From positions 1 through 64,000 of the forward strand of contig JANYJY010000001.1 in NCBI GenBank assembly GCA_025358295.1: a stretch of DNA of 64,000 nt, written 5' to 3'. A program made the position numbers and the translations under genes. The notes beneath the pieces were generated by a model. It saw only the letters and a program-made list of their open reading frames with translations. It made no database searches and was not told the origin of the DNA. Below, one piece after another: positions 43,205 through 53,002 of the stretch. The DNA is from Gammaproteobacteria bacterium. GTDB taxonomy: Bacteria; Pseudomonadota; Gammaproteobacteria; Steroidobacterales; Steroidobacteraceae. Every line of letters begins with the position of its first letter. Within the stretch, counting starts at the first letter, position 1.

Positions 43205-44480
43205 GATCTGCCCCTCGCCGCTTATTAGATCGCCCGCCGCTCATCACGAGTAACGCCGAACACACCAGAATGGCATCAATCGGCTCACGGAACCGTGCCT
43301 CCATCACCCCTTCGCTTTGCAGTGCCAACAGAACAAGGGTTCCCAGCCCACAAATAGGCAAAATCATCTCTTGGCCGCGGTAGCGATGCTTGAACAACGC
43401 CACGGCCACGACCGCAATCAATGGCGCCCACACCCAGCGTGTCCACAGGGTCAGCCACCCGACAACGCTCGATCGATCGGAATTTGGCCAACTTTGTCCG
43501 AAAAGAAGATACAGCACATCTTCCCCTCGCTGCCTCCAGCCGGGAAATGTGCGTTCGCTCGCCATCCGCTGCTTCTCAGCCAGCCATCCGGCCCGGCCTT
43601 GCGTAAGATCGATTGCGATGGATGCGATGCCCCGCCTGCCCGTACTCCAATCGGAGAAGGGATAAAACGTGGGATTGTAGAAACTTGGACAGCCGAAATG
43701 ATAAGCGCCCTCTGCGCCGTAATTCACTTCGATCTCGCGCTGGCCGCTGGCGCTGTAGATTTCGTTGAAATACAGGTTGCCCAAGGGTGCAAAGAAACCC
43801 AATTTGGCTTGCGAATGCAGTCCGGCCGGGATGGCCAACAGCAGCACGATTGCACCGGCAGCGAGAGATTTTGAAATTTTCTGCGCCTGGGTGGCCCAGA
43901 GCCAAGCCAGGCAGGCGGCCGCCATAGGCAAGGCGATGGTGCGGGTGAATACCGCACAGGACCATAGCGCCGCCGTCAGAACGAAGGCAGCCAGCGTCCC
44001 CTTGCGATGGGCACACAGTGTGGTCCAGAAGCAGAAACCCAACAGCGACAGCAACAGCGTCTCGTTCATGAAGTACGCGTAAATACCGACCGATTCGGGG
44101 ATCACTGCGATGACGCAGGCCGCCACTAGCGCGCGCTCCTGCGTCAGCAACTCGCGCAGCGCCCGATACCAACCGTAGGGCATTGCCGCACATAAAAGAC
44201 CGCTGCCAAGCGCCACGGCGGGTGCCGAACCATGCGCGGCGAACCGCAGCAGGTAAATCCACACTTGGTACAGAAACGGATCGATGCTTCCCAAAATGCT
44301 CGGGCGCAGGAGCCGCGCGCCGTTCTCCCAATGCCGCTGCGGGTCCGAGAAAAGATGCTCCAGGGGCGAATCGAAGAATGGATACAGAAGACGCAACAGC
44401 AGCAACGACGCGAACAGGCGTTGCAGCGACTTCTCTGTTCGTAGCGATGCCGGCACCAATCGGACCCCCTGATCAGCCAT
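43194..44480 (-). CDS. GT39-like polytopic membrane protein
   Basis: 428 residues with about nine membrane helices. First loop DPQRHWENGARLLRPSILGSIDPF has the acidic/aromatic character of the GT-C catalytic loop, and the topology matches PMT_2/ArnT-like proteins of about this size. Start ATG at 44480. A membrane glycosyltransferase acting on a polyprenyl-linked sugar is likely; donor and acceptor cannot be named. Forms an operon with the ICMT-like gene. Confidence 0.65.
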   Translation of the reverse strand: MADQGVRLVPASLRTEKSLQRLFASLLLLRLLYPFFDSPLEHLFSDPQRHWENGARLLRPSILGSIDPFLYQVWIYLLRFAAHGSAPAVALGSGLLCAAMPYGWYRALRELLTQERALVAACVIAVIPESVGIYAYFMNETLLLSLLGFCFWTTLCAHRKGTLAAFVLTAALWSCAVFTRTIALPMAAACLAWLWATQAQKISKSLAAGAIVLLLAIPAGLHSQAKLGFFAPLGNLYFNEIYSASGQREIEVNYGAEGAYHFGCPSFYNPTFYPFSDWSTGRRGIASIAIDLTQGRAGWLAEKQRMASERTFPGWRQRGEDVLYLLFGQSWPNSDRSSVVGWLTLWTRWVWAPLIAVVAVALFKHRYRGQEMILPICGLGTLVLLALQSEGVMEARFREPIDAILVCSALLVMSGGRSNKRRGADHGV

Positions 44481-44569
44481 CTCCCTGCGCGCAGGATAAA
44501 TGACTGGCCGGAAATCCGCTTGGATACGCAGTAACGGCCGCGTAGGCCGGCGCTATCCTGCGCCGTGAA

Positions 44570-45523
44570 TCATATAGTCAACGACAAAACCGCTGAGAAT
44601 TTGCTTTCGATCTTATCGGAATTAAACGCAGTCACCGCAAAATACCAAGTGCCTTGCGGCAGCTTGTTGAGAACTTGGCTGGTAATGCCCGCGCCCTCGA
44701 CAGAGATCACCGTGCTCAACTGGGAGGAACTTTTGCCGTAATAAATGTGGTAACCCGCTAGGTCTGTCAGACCCGAACCGTCGGCATTGACCGACGGCGC
44801 CGTCCAATACAGCGTCAGGGATTGTGTGCCTCCCGTCGTGACTGCGATTGAAAACGGATTCAGAGCGGCGTGGCCTTGCCCGTCGCTGACACTGATCTCA
44901 ACATGATCATAGACGCCGATATTGGATGCCGAGGGCGTGCCTGTGAGTCGGCCCGTGGCCGCATCGAAGGCCGCCCAGGAGGGTTGGTTTGCAATGGCGA
45001 ACGTAAAACTCGCGCCAGGCACATCGGTGACCGTGGGCTGGAAACTGTAACGCGAACCCACGAGAATCGAATCCGAAGCGGTGCCGGAAATCGTCAATAC
45101 AGCGGAAGTCGACGCGGGCTTAACCGCAATCACAAACGCAGCGAGCCCCACGTTCGCGGTTCCATCGCTAACCTTGATCTGAATCTGGGTTTCGTGGCCG
45201 ACGTCAGCCGCCGTCGGACTGCCGGTGAGCGTGCCGGTGGCAGTGTCGAACAAGACCCAGGCTGGTTTGCCCGTGATCGAAAAAATCAACGCGGCACCGG
45301 AAGCGGCGGTGGTCGTCGGTTGGAAAAAATACTTGCTACCGACTTGGATCGAAGCCGGCGGCGTACCCGAAATCGTCAGTGCAGTGGTATTCCCCACCGA
45401 CTGGCCGCCGCCGGAATTTTGCGCGGCTCCGGAACTGCTGCCAAAGCCGTTGCAGCCACTCAGCGTAGCGCCGAGGGCGGCCACCAATACAAACGCAGTA
45501 AAGCGATTAACCGTTATTGCCAT
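44570..45523 (-). CDS. Lipoprotein with two cadherin-like/He_PIG repeats and a C-terminal FN3-like domain
   Basis: 317 residues from ATG 45523, chosen over 45577 because AGGTGG lies just upstream and it gives a compact lipobox signal (ALGATLSGC). Two homologous ~90-residue repeats start LTISGTPPASIQVGSKYFFQ and LTISGTASDSILVGSRYSFQ, each with a PxWxxFDxATGxLTGxP core, the He_PIG/cadherin-like fold. The last ~90 residues (LTLYWTAPSVNADGSGLTDLAGYHIYYG) look like a fibronectin type III domain. Surface or matrix adhesion is a reasonable guess. No catalytic motif. Confidence 0.8.
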   Translation of the reverse strand: MAITVNRFTAFVLVAALGATLSGCNGFGSSSGAAQNSGGGQSVGNTTALTISGTPPASIQVGSKYFFQPTTTAASGAALIFSITGKPAWVLFDTATGTLTGSPTAADVGHETQIQIKVSDGTANVGLAAFVIAVKPASTSAVLTISGTASDSILVGSRYSFQPTVTDVPGASFTFAIANQPSWAAFDAATGRLTGTPSASNIGVYDHVEISVSDGQGHAALNPFSIAVTTGGTQSLTLYWTAPSVNADGSGLTDLAGYHIYYGKSSSQLSTVISVEGAGITSQVLNKLPQGTWYFAVTAFNSDKIESKFSAVLSLTI

Positions 45524-45857
45524 GTCCACCTGTTCCCTGAGTTGATGAGTCACACGGGTTGCAGGCAGCGGACACAATATCGGTAGTTCACGGTGACGGT
45601 GCTAACACCACCACCGGCAACTCCGCTATCTGCCGCCTGCAGACCGGAAGCTTTGCGCCCTCGCCTCGCGACGAGTTTGCCCCTATGTGTGGCTAGTTAA
45701 CGCTCACTACACATGATCGGCAAGATGTCGTCGCACGACGACAATTGCGAGTTTCCCTCACTCGCATCGAATAAGATTCCTGAGAAATTTGCGCATGTAT
45801 GTGGAAATGCGCGAGGTGAACAATATCAGCGGAATTGCCGTCTTATTTGCGGCTTTC
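45524..45857. other. Intergenic region with a short palindrome
   Basis: About 330 bases between the MBOAT gene end and the lipoprotein start. Contains GTCGTCG-CA-CGACGAC at 45727-45742, a perfect 7-bp palindrome with 2-base centre that could be an operator or part of a terminator. No gene was recognised; it should include the lipoprotein promoter. Confidence 0.35.
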
Positions 45858-47273
45858 TTAGAATTTGAAGTAGATGAAATCGCCTGAATTTGCAGTGCGC
45901 AGCACGAGTATGGCGAGAAACAAACCGGTCGCCGTCGCCGTTCGCAACAGCAACGATTTTGCAGCCGCATGCGGCAGTGCGGCGTTGACACCAGTGCGGC
46001 CATCCGCAAACCAATGAATGACCAGAGGCACGGAGTAAATACCCACCAAGCAAACGAAATACGCTGCCGCTTGCCAGTTTTGCGCTGTGGCATCCCAAGG
46101 CCGCAGCATCAATTCGTTGCGAAGGTAGTGAAAGTCCGTTTCTCTGAACAACAGCCAGCCTATGTTGGTCAGCATGAACATGAAGAATACTTGCAGAGCC
46201 CCGACCCAGCGCCGACTCCACATCTGCGCAGGCACTACACCACCTAAGTTCCGCGACACGATGATCAGCAGACCCCAGTACCCGCCCCACAGGACGTAGT
46301 TCCAATTCGCGCCATGCCACAATCCGCTCAGCAGAAAAGTAATCATGACGTTTCGCGCCTCGAACAGCCGTCCCTTGCGATTTCCGCCGAGCGGAATGTA
46401 GACGTAATCGCGAAACCAACTCGACAATGAAATATGCCATCGACGCCAGAAATCCGTAGGCGACGAGGCCGCATACGGATGTCGAAAATTCTCCACCAGA
46501 TTGATGCCGAGCATTTTTGCGCTGCCTCGAGCGATATCCGTATAGGCGGAGAAATCTGCAAAAATCTGGATGCAAAACGCCAATACCCCGGCCCACAGCA
46601 AGGGGAAGCTCGGGTGTTCGAGCGCAAACACTTTGTTGGCAATGATCGAGACGTTGTCCGCAATCACCAATTTCTTGAAGAAACCCCAAATGAGCAGCAG
46701 AAACCCCTCCACCAATAGATCCATCCGTAACTCGCGATTTTTCTCCAGTTGCGGCAGCAAGTGAGTCGCTCTTTCAATGGGCCCCGCCACGAGTTGCGGA
46801 AAGAAAGCCTTGAAAAGCGCCACGCTGACGAAATTGGTTCGCGCCTGCACCTGGCCGCGGTAAACATCGATCACGTAGCTCATGCCCTGGAAGGCGAAGA
46901 ACGAGATACCGACCGGCAGCACTATTTGAAAAACCGGATCGGAGACATCTAGCCCAAGCGCACGCAAGGCGAGCACGAAATTTTCCGCAAAGAAATGAAA
47001 ATACTTGAACACGCCCAGCATGCCGAGACAGGCCGCAAGACCCATCGATAGAAATGCCTTGCGGTAGGTCGGCAATCGTTCGATGCCGAGTGCGCAACCG
47101 TAGACCGCGATGGTCACGAACCAGAGCAGGAAAAGAAACCAGGGGTGCACATAGCCGTAGAATACGTAGCTGCCGGCAAGCAGAAAAAGGCTGCGAAAGC
47201 GCGGCGGCAGCAGCCAATGGACGCTGACGACAATCAGCAGAAATACGATGAAGTCCAGGCTCTGGAAAATCAT
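45858..47273 (-). CDS. MBOAT-family O-acyltransferase (AlgI-like)
   Basis: 471 residues from ATG 47273, which overlaps the stop of the upstream gene (ATGA); about ten membrane helices. The MBOAT signatures are WRRWHISLSSWFRDYVYIPL (~276-295) and the catalytic His in SGLWHGANWNYVLWG (His320). AlgI-type proteins pass acetyl groups across the membrane for O-acetylation of an exopolysaccharide. The immediately upstream SGNH-like gene is the expected periplasmic partner. Target polysaccharide unknown. Confidence 0.92.
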   Translation of the reverse strand: MIFQSLDFIVFLLIVVSVHWLLPPRFRSLFLLAGSYVFYGYVHPWFLFLLWFVTIAVYGCALGIERLPTYRKAFLSMGLAACLGMLGVFKYFHFFAENFVLALRALGLDVSDPVFQIVLPVGISFFAFQGMSYVIDVYRGQVQARTNFVSVALFKAFFPQLVAGPIERATHLLPQLEKNRELRMDLLVEGFLLLIWGFFKKLVIADNVSIIANKVFALEHPSFPLLWAGVLAFCIQIFADFSAYTDIARGSAKMLGINLVENFRHPYAASSPTDFWRRWHISLSSWFRDYVYIPLGGNRKGRLFEARNVMITFLLSGLWHGANWNYVLWGGYWGLLIIVSRNLGGVVPAQMWSRRWVGALQVFFMFMLTNIGWLLFRETDFHYLRNELMLRPWDATAQNWQAAAYFVCLVGIYSVPLVIHWFADGRTGVNAALPHAAAKSLLLRTATATGLFLAILVLRTANSGDFIYFKF

Positions 47274-48328
47274 TGGAACACGGCCTGCAACCGTGTCAGG
47301 AACAATTGGGTCGATTCCGCCTTCCATTGCGGACGAATATGATCACCGTCCAAATAATGGTCGAGCGTTAATTCGGGGTCGCCGGTGAAATCGTAGTACT
47401 GAACGCCGTTTGCGGCGAAATAGGCCCGCAGTTTGGCAATGTATGACCGCAGCTCGGGGCTTTGCGCCGGCGGGCCCGACGCCGTGGGCCGTCGCTGCAC
47501 CCGGACGAACACCAACTTCACACCGCCCTGCTTAGCCAAGCGAATCATCGAAGGCAGCAGGGACGGATCGATCCGTGCATCGAAATCGAACTCCGCCATG
47601 CCCTGATCCCCGAACGCGGTGTCGTCCGCCTCGACGCTGCGCAATTTGTCGAGGTCGAAGAGCCTGTCGTAGGTCGCTCCGGCCGATTGTCCATAGCGGA
47701 CTCTCCCCGGAGTGACCACTTCGCTCGCGATCCACGACAGAGCCAAACTGGCCTGGTCGCGAACTTTCTGCATCGGATAGATTTCGCCTAATCGGAATTC
47801 CAATTGTTCCTGCCAGGTGCGGCTCAGGGTCATCGCGCGGTTCAGCTCGGGCTCGTTGTCATGCGAGAGATGCTCGATCCGCCACCAGTAACGGTCCGTG
47901 GCTCGATACGTGGGCTGTGTCAGGAATGCATCTCTGAAGAATATGAAAACGACTTTCGGCCGTTGCCGCGCCGCGAGGACGACATTCTTCAGGGCCTGAT
48001 GCGTCCAGGCGCTCTCCGCGCCGCCGGTCGAGAGCAGGAAGCAACAGTGCTCCCCCAGACGGGCGGCCAGCACGTGCTCATCGATGCGGCTGGTGAGCAT
48101 TGAGTTGCCGATGAACACATAGGCGGGACTGACTGCGTCGAGCTCGCTGAGCAATTGGCCGTCGAAGGACAGCTTCCCTTGCGCGCTGGGCCGAATGAGC
48201 GCCGGCGGCAGCAGCACGGCCAACATGACGGCAATCGCCGTGAGCACCCGCACGCGGCCGGTCGTCGATCGGCCGGCGCGTTGTTCCTCATCATCGGTGA
48301 TGGAGCTTTTGTCGACTACATCAACCAT
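47270..48328 (-). CDS. SGNH/DHHW-like membrane-anchored partner of the MBOAT acyltransferase
   Basis: 352 residues: one N-terminal membrane helix (~28-45), then an SGNH-type domain with block I YVFIGNSMLTSRI (Ser76) and the C-terminal block DHYLDGDHIRPQW (Asp327-x-x-His330). AlgX/AlgJ-like and related proteins with this plan transfer acetyl to sugar chains in the periplasm, working with an MBOAT protein. The overlap with the MBOAT start supports that role. Confidence 0.8.
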   Translation of the reverse strand: MVDVVDKSSITDDEEQRAGRSTTGRVRVLTAIAVMLAVLLPPALIRPSAQGKLSFDGQLLSELDAVSPAYVFIGNSMLTSRIDEHVLAARLGEHCCFLLSTGGAESAWTHQALKNVVLAARQRPKVVFIFFRDAFLTQPTYRATDRYWWRIEHLSHDNEPELNRAMTLSRTWQEQLEFRLGEIYPMQKVRDQASLALSWIASEVVTPGRVRYGQSAGATYDRLFDLDKLRSVEADDTAFGDQGMAEFDFDARIDPSLLPSMIRLAKQGGVKLVFVRVQRRPTASGPPAQSPELRSYIAKLRAYFAANGVQYYDFTGDPELTLDHYLDGDHIRPQWKAESTQLFLTRLQAVFQ

Positions 48329-48388
48329 TCGCGTCGTACCTGGGTCCGGATAGACTGTATCGCAGGCAGATCCACTCGGCCGCGCTAA

Positions 48389-51385
48389 TCAGGGTGCCAG
48401 CCCGTAAACGGTCAACTGATTGCTGTTGCCGAGATACACATGGCCGTTGGCGACCACGGGCAGCGTGAACTTGACTGCGTTGCCCGCCGTGTCGGCGGCG
48501 AGGGTCGAACTGTCGTACAAAATCGTTGCTAAATTGCTCGCATCATACGCACGCAGTATCGCCGGCCCGGCAGGCGTGGTTCCGGTGTCCCCCTGGTTCG
48601 CAAAATTATTGTTGTCAAGCACCCAGATGACGCCTGCACCGAGCGGCGATGCGGATATGGACGGCGTTGCGGCCGGGTACCCGTATGACTGGGTGCTCAT
48701 GGTCGACGGCACCGCAACCTGGGTTATCTCGTTGAATAGTCCAGCCGTCAGCGGCAGCGCCATCACATGTCCCTTCACGAGCACGGCGTAAACCGTCTGG
48801 TTGTAATAGGCAAATGTACTAAAGATGCAATTCACTTTGCACGAAGTGGTGCCGGTGGTGCCGGGCAATATCAAATATTGCACGACATTATCTGCACCCA
48901 CATTGAAACCGCTCATGTTGGCGCGATCGATCAGCCACAGATGTCCCTGCTTGTCGGACCCGACCAACAAGTTCGGGTGTCCGCTCGGCCCAATCCCGTC
49001 CGGCAACACCGTCACGCCCGACGCCGAAATGTCGAGATCGCTGCCGCTCCACATCGATTCCTTCGACGGCGTGTAGAAATCTTGGACCGCGAGAGTCGCC
49101 GGATTGAAATTGATGAAGCTCATGGAGAGATCGTTTTGCGGCGAGACCGGGGGCAATGCGCTCGCTGTATTGTCGAATGTTCCATTGCCGGTGGTGAGAA
49201 ACATGCCGCCAGCTGAGTCCACTGCCGGCGCCGCGGCCGACATCCAGATGCCGCCTGCGACCCCGTTCGGCGCCACGTTGTACACAGCAGTCTGAGCCAG
49301 CGTGGTGGCGTCGTAGCGCATCTGCCAACCCCAATAGGGTGCTTTATCGCAGTGCCCGGACCATGCGATAAACACGCCCCCATTATAAAATGCGAGGCCC
49401 GGCCGTTGATTTTCCAACAGCGCGCCGAAGGTAACCCTGCTGCCGCCTGCGCCGCTGCCCGGCACAGTGGCTTGAATGTCGACCGGCGACCCGCTCCGCT
49501 CATCTCCCGTTTGGACGTTCAAAGCATGCAGCCGTTGGTGAAAAGTGCCGTGCTCTTTGGTGGCAGCAACGAAGTACAAGGTCTGGCCCGTCGGATCGAT
49601 CACGGGTGTCCCGGTGATGCCGAACTCGGTAATGTCGTTGCAACCTCCTAGGTCGTTATAGGTAATCGGAACCACGGTGGTGCCGATCACCAGTGTCTCC
49701 TTCCAGTACGTCACGCAACTTGGGTCGTCGGCGTCGAAGGCATAGGCAGTGTCATGCTGAGTCACCAAAAATACGACATTGTGTACGCCGCCGCCGATTG
49801 GCAGGTTGGCCAAGTACAGGGGCTGAGCATAGATCTCGCCATCCACAGGGCAGGACCATCGTTTGCCAAAATTGCCGCTGCTCACAGTGGCCGGCGACAG
49901 TGCATATTCTTGAAGATTCCCACCGGTGCGCGCCAGATCGTTGTGATAGGTGTAAACGCCCGCGAGGTCGGTCACCGCAGCCGTCGCCGTACCGGCCTTC
50001 GTCGCGTCGGCGACGCTGGTGGCGAGGATGCTGTGCAATCCCGGCATTGCGGGCGGAGCATACAAGCCGGTTGCGCTGACCGTCCCCACCGTCGTATTTC
50101 CACCGGGGATGGCGTCTACGCTCCAGCTCACAGCGCCACCGCCAGGCACTGCGGCAGTGAACTGTTGCGACTGCGACAACGTCAGCGGGGCAATTCTCGG
50201 CGTCACGAGGAATGCGGCCGTGTTGGTAATGCTCACGGTGACTGTATTGTTGGCGGGAGTCGTGCCACTCGCCCCGGTGCAAGTGAGCGTATAGCTCGCC
50301 GCTGCATTCAACGCGCCGGTCGATGCCGTGCCGCTCGTCGCCTTGGTGCCGCTCCAACTCCCAGAAGCGGTACAGCTGATCGCATTCGTCGTGCTCCAGC
50401 TAAAGGTTGCACTGCCGCCGCTCACCACGCTCGCGGGGGACACCGTGAAGTTCAAGGTCGGCGACGCCGGCGGTGGCTGCGTCACCGTGACCGTGGCCGT
50501 CGCCATGGCGGGCGTCGTGCCACTCGCCCCCGCGCAAGTCAGCGTGTAGCTCGTGGTCGTGCCCAGCGCGCCGGTTGAGACTGAACCGCTCGCCGCTTTA
50601 GTGCCGTTCCAACCCACAGAAGCGGTACACGACGTCGCATTCGTCGTGCTCCAATTCAACATCGCACTGCCGCCGCTCACCACGCTGACGGGCAACGCCG
50701 TGAAGGTCAGGGTCAGCGACGCCGGTGGTGGCGGTGGCTGCGTCACCGTGACCGTTGCCGTCGCGGTGGCGGCAGTCGTACCGCTTGCTCCCGCGCAAGA
50801 CAGCGTGTAGCTCGTGGTCGCGCCCAGCGCGCCGGTCGAGACTGAACCGCTCGTCGCTTTGGTACCGTTCCAACCCACAGAAGCGGTACACGACGTCGCG
50901 TTCGTCGCGCTCCAATTCAACATGGCACCGCTGCCTGTCGCCACGCTGGTGGGCAACGCGGTGAAAGTCAGGGTTGGCGACGCCGGCGGTGGCGGTGTCA
51001 CCGTGACCGTTGCCGACGCGGTGGCATCGGTCGTGCCGCTCACCCCCGCGCAAGTCAAGGTGTAGGTCGTAGTTGCGCTCAGCGCGGCGGTTGACTCCGT
51101 ACTGCTGGTCGCCTTGGCGCCGCTCCAACCCGTGGAAGCCGTACACGACGTCGCGTTCGTCGTGCTCCAAGTCAGAGTCGCGCCGGCGCCGCTCGCTACG
51201 CTCGTGGGAGATGCAGTGAAGGTCAGAGTCGGTGAGGCCGGAGGCGGTGTTACCACCGGCGGCGTGGTCGATGACGCATCATGGCCACTTCCACCGCAAG
51301 CGGCGAGCATGACTCCTGCATAAACAACTGCCGCAACAGCTCGGAGTAACGGTAGGCGCGACATCCGGCTAACAGGCTCACTCAT
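48389..51385 (-). CDS. Lipoprotein with Ig-like repeat array and quinoprotein-like beta-propeller
   Basis: 998 residues from ATG 51385 (a TTG at 51397 is in frame). Lipobox VMLAACGG. Four ~85-residue Ig-like repeats (LTFTAxPTSVxSGxGAxLxWSTTNATSCTAS, split by TVTVTPPPP linkers) are followed by a Big-2-like domain, then a propeller from ~475 (YHNDLARTGGNLQ, YAQPLYLANLPIGGGVHNVVF, TGTPVIDPTGQTLYFVA). The propeller is clearly homologous to residues 28-540 of the protein at 31635-36392, so one propeller was combined with different modules. Exported, glycan- or matrix-facing function is inferred. Confidence 0.82.
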   Translation of the reverse strand: MSEPVSRMSRLPLLRAVAAVVYAGVMLAACGGSGHDASSTTPPVVTPPPASPTLTFTASPTSVASGAGATLTWSTTNATSCTASTGWSGAKATSSTESTAALSATTTYTLTCAGVSGTTDATASATVTVTPPPPASPTLTFTALPTSVATGSGAMLNWSATNATSCTASVGWNGTKATSGSVSTGALGATTSYTLSCAGASGTTAATATATVTVTQPPPPPASLTLTFTALPVSVVSGGSAMLNWSTTNATSCTASVGWNGTKAASGSVSTGALGTTTSYTLTCAGASGTTPAMATATVTVTQPPPASPTLNFTVSPASVVSGGSATFSWSTTNAISCTASGSWSGTKATSGTASTGALNAAASYTLTCTGASGTTPANNTVTVSITNTAAFLVTPRIAPLTLSQSQQFTAAVPGGGAVSWSVDAIPGGNTTVGTVSATGLYAPPAMPGLHSILATSVADATKAGTATAAVTDLAGVYTYHNDLARTGGNLQEYALSPATVSSGNFGKRWSCPVDGEIYAQPLYLANLPIGGGVHNVVFLVTQHDTAYAFDADDPSCVTYWKETLVIGTTVVPITYNDLGGCNDITEFGITGTPVIDPTGQTLYFVAATKEHGTFHQRLHALNVQTGDERSGSPVDIQATVPGSGAGGSRVTFGALLENQRPGLAFYNGGVFIAWSGHCDKAPYWGWQMRYDATTLAQTAVYNVAPNGVAGGIWMSAAAPAVDSAGGMFLTTGNGTFDNTASALPPVSPQNDLSMSFINFNPATLAVQDFYTPSKESMWSGSDLDISASGVTVLPDGIGPSGHPNLLVGSDKQGHLWLIDRANMSGFNVGADNVVQYLILPGTTGTTSCKVNCIFSTFAYYNQTVYAVLVKGHVMALPLTAGLFNEITQVAVPSTMSTQSYGYPAATPSISASPLGAGVIWVLDNNNFANQGDTGTTPAGPAILRAYDASNLATILYDSSTLAADTAGNAVKFTLPVVANGHVYLGNSNQLTVYGLAP
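50210..51250 (-). repeat. Four ~250-bp tandem coding repeats (Ig-like domains)
   Basis: The block encoding NATSCTASVGWNGTKA and flanks recurs at intervals of about 250 bp; copies 2 and 3 are close to identical at DNA level. In-frame repeats allow length variation by recombination. Confidence 0.6.
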
Positions 51386-51493
51386 CGGCTTCCCCAAGCG
51401 CGCTGAAAGTACGTATTGCTACGATACAGGCCGTATTGATCGTCTGCACTGCCATCGAGGCGTGCATTAACATATCGCGATTCAACCTGAGGA

Positions 51494-53002
51494 CTAGTGC
51501 CGCAATGGAAACGGATCGGCGGACGAATAGACCGGTGAGTCGTATTTGACCGCATGGTTGTCGGGGCGAAAGGGCTTGCGCAGAAGCGTTTCAAGAATCT
51601 CATCGGACCGCGTGTATGGCGTCGGCCGCCGGATCGCACCGGTATTCCTAAGTACCTCGACGGTTATTTCGCCGCTTTGCACCTGCCCCGTCACTCTCCA
51701 GCCGATCTTGGGATACTCGATTCGATAGTCCGCCACTTCGACCGGCAGCGCCGCCGGGCGGTCGAACCAAAAATGGTCGCCGGCAGCGTGCATAAATGCC
51801 AGCACCAGCGACCGCAGCCCCCATTGGCAGCTGCCACCGCCGGAATAATTATCGAGAAAACGAAGATCGGGCGCGAAATAGCCCTGCGTCAATGCACCAT
51901 CGAGCAGCACCTCATGGGCGACGAAATATTTCCACACTAGGTCGAGCGCATGTCGCGCGCGCCCCGGCGCCTCGTCCGCCCCGTCGATAAATTCGGCCGC
52001 CAGTATTGGCACCGGCACCGCCGTCCGGTAGCAGATGCTTCGCCCCATGATGGGAATGCCGTGCGGACTGATCAGATGCTGCGTGATCCCTGCGCTTTGG
52101 CCAATGGCGCCACGGATAAAATCGGCATCGAATTCCGGATCGATTTGCGTCATCCAGAACAAATCGTAGGTTATGCCCCACGCGTTGTAAAAGTCGATCC
52201 TGTTCGATCCGTCGAGGAACCAGCCGCTTTCCAGATAGAACGCCTTGTATCGCTCGAAGTCTCGATGTGCCCGTGCAATCAGGTCCGAATCGCGCCCGGA
52301 ACCCCCCAGATTCGCCACTACGAGATCAACGATGATCGGAAACAAGAGCCAATTATCTTGCGGCGTCGTCGCCCGGGTTGCCGGCAGCAGCCACTGCCCG
52401 ACCATGAGTTTTTCGTCTGCAGTGAATGTATCCCAGACGCTGGTTCGGGTCAGCCATAAGATCCTCGCGATATCTGCCGCTTCTACGATGCGTTGGTCGT
52501 AGTCCGCGACAGGCCCCCAATAATCGAGGGAGCGGCGATCGGCGCCGCTCAATATGCCTGCCTTCAAAACAGCGACGAGATCGATGCTGCGTCCGTCAGC
52601 TGAGTCGCGAATGACTCTCTCCCGGCCCGAATACAACCACGCCGCCAGCAAGGGTCCGGTCCGCGCAAAGCCCTCCAGACCATTGAGCGCATAGCTGTTG
52701 ACACTTCCAGCGCCGCAATATTGCACGCGTCCCAAGCCGGCGCTGCGATGCTTAATGAAGCCGTGCGCAAAATACGCGAACAGTTCGGCGTAACGCTGAT
52801 CGGCCGGTGCGTTTGAAAGAAAAGCTTGCTGAAGGCGCCGCTCCCCATCGCCCGGGGCTGCACAGGCAACATGCGCATGCCAAGAGGGTTTCACGGCTAT
52901 CCTACGAACCTCCACAGCCCCCAGGATCAGCAGCAGCACGCCTGCGACCCCGAGAGGGCCGGCGTACCGCCGACGCAGCAGGCCGCGACCTTGATCCGTC
53001 AT
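51494..53002 (-). CDS. DUF2264-family protein with N-terminal membrane segment
   Basis: 502 residues: a membrane helix at ~14-32, then a long alpha-helical domain of the DUF2264 type (ALNGLEGFARTGPLLAAWLYSG, DYWGPVADYDQRIVEAADIA, TPQDNWLLFPIIVDLVVANLG, YNAWGITYDLFWMTQIDPEF). DUF2264 proteins have an alpha/alpha-toroid shape like GH88/GH105 hydrolases and heparinases, and are often near polysaccharide genes, but activity is unproven. ATG overlaps the GT4 gene end by four bases, so it belongs to the same operon. Confidence 0.75.
   Translation of the reverse strand: MTDQGRGLLRRRYAGPLGVAGVLLLILGAVEVRRIAVKPSWHAHVACAAPGDGERRLQQAFLSNAPADQRYAELFAYFAHGFIKHRSAGLGRVQYCGAGSVNSYALNGLEGFARTGPLLAAWLYSGRERVIRDSADGRSIDLVAVLKAGILSGADRRSLDYWGPVADYDQRIVEAADIARILWLTRTSVWDTFTADEKLMVGQWLLPATRATTPQDNWLLFPIIVDLVVANLGGSGRDSDLIARAHRDFERYKAFYLESGWFLDGSNRIDFYNAWGITYDLFWMTQIDPEFDADFIRGAIGQSAGITQHLISPHGIPIMGRSICYRTAVPVPILAAEFIDGADEAPGRARHALDLVWKYFVAHEVLLDGALTQGYFAPDLRFLDNYSGGGSCQWGLRSLVLAFMHAAGDHFWFDRPAALPVEVADYRIEYPKIGWRVTGQVQSGEITVEVLRNTGAIRRPTPYTRSDEILETLLRKPFRPDNHAVKYDSPVYSSADPFPLRH

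Noticed and set aside
41861-44480. NnrU or phospholipid N-methyltransferase as a specific name
   Set aside because: Only the ICMT-like C-terminal signature is visible; the rest of the protein is longer than those families.
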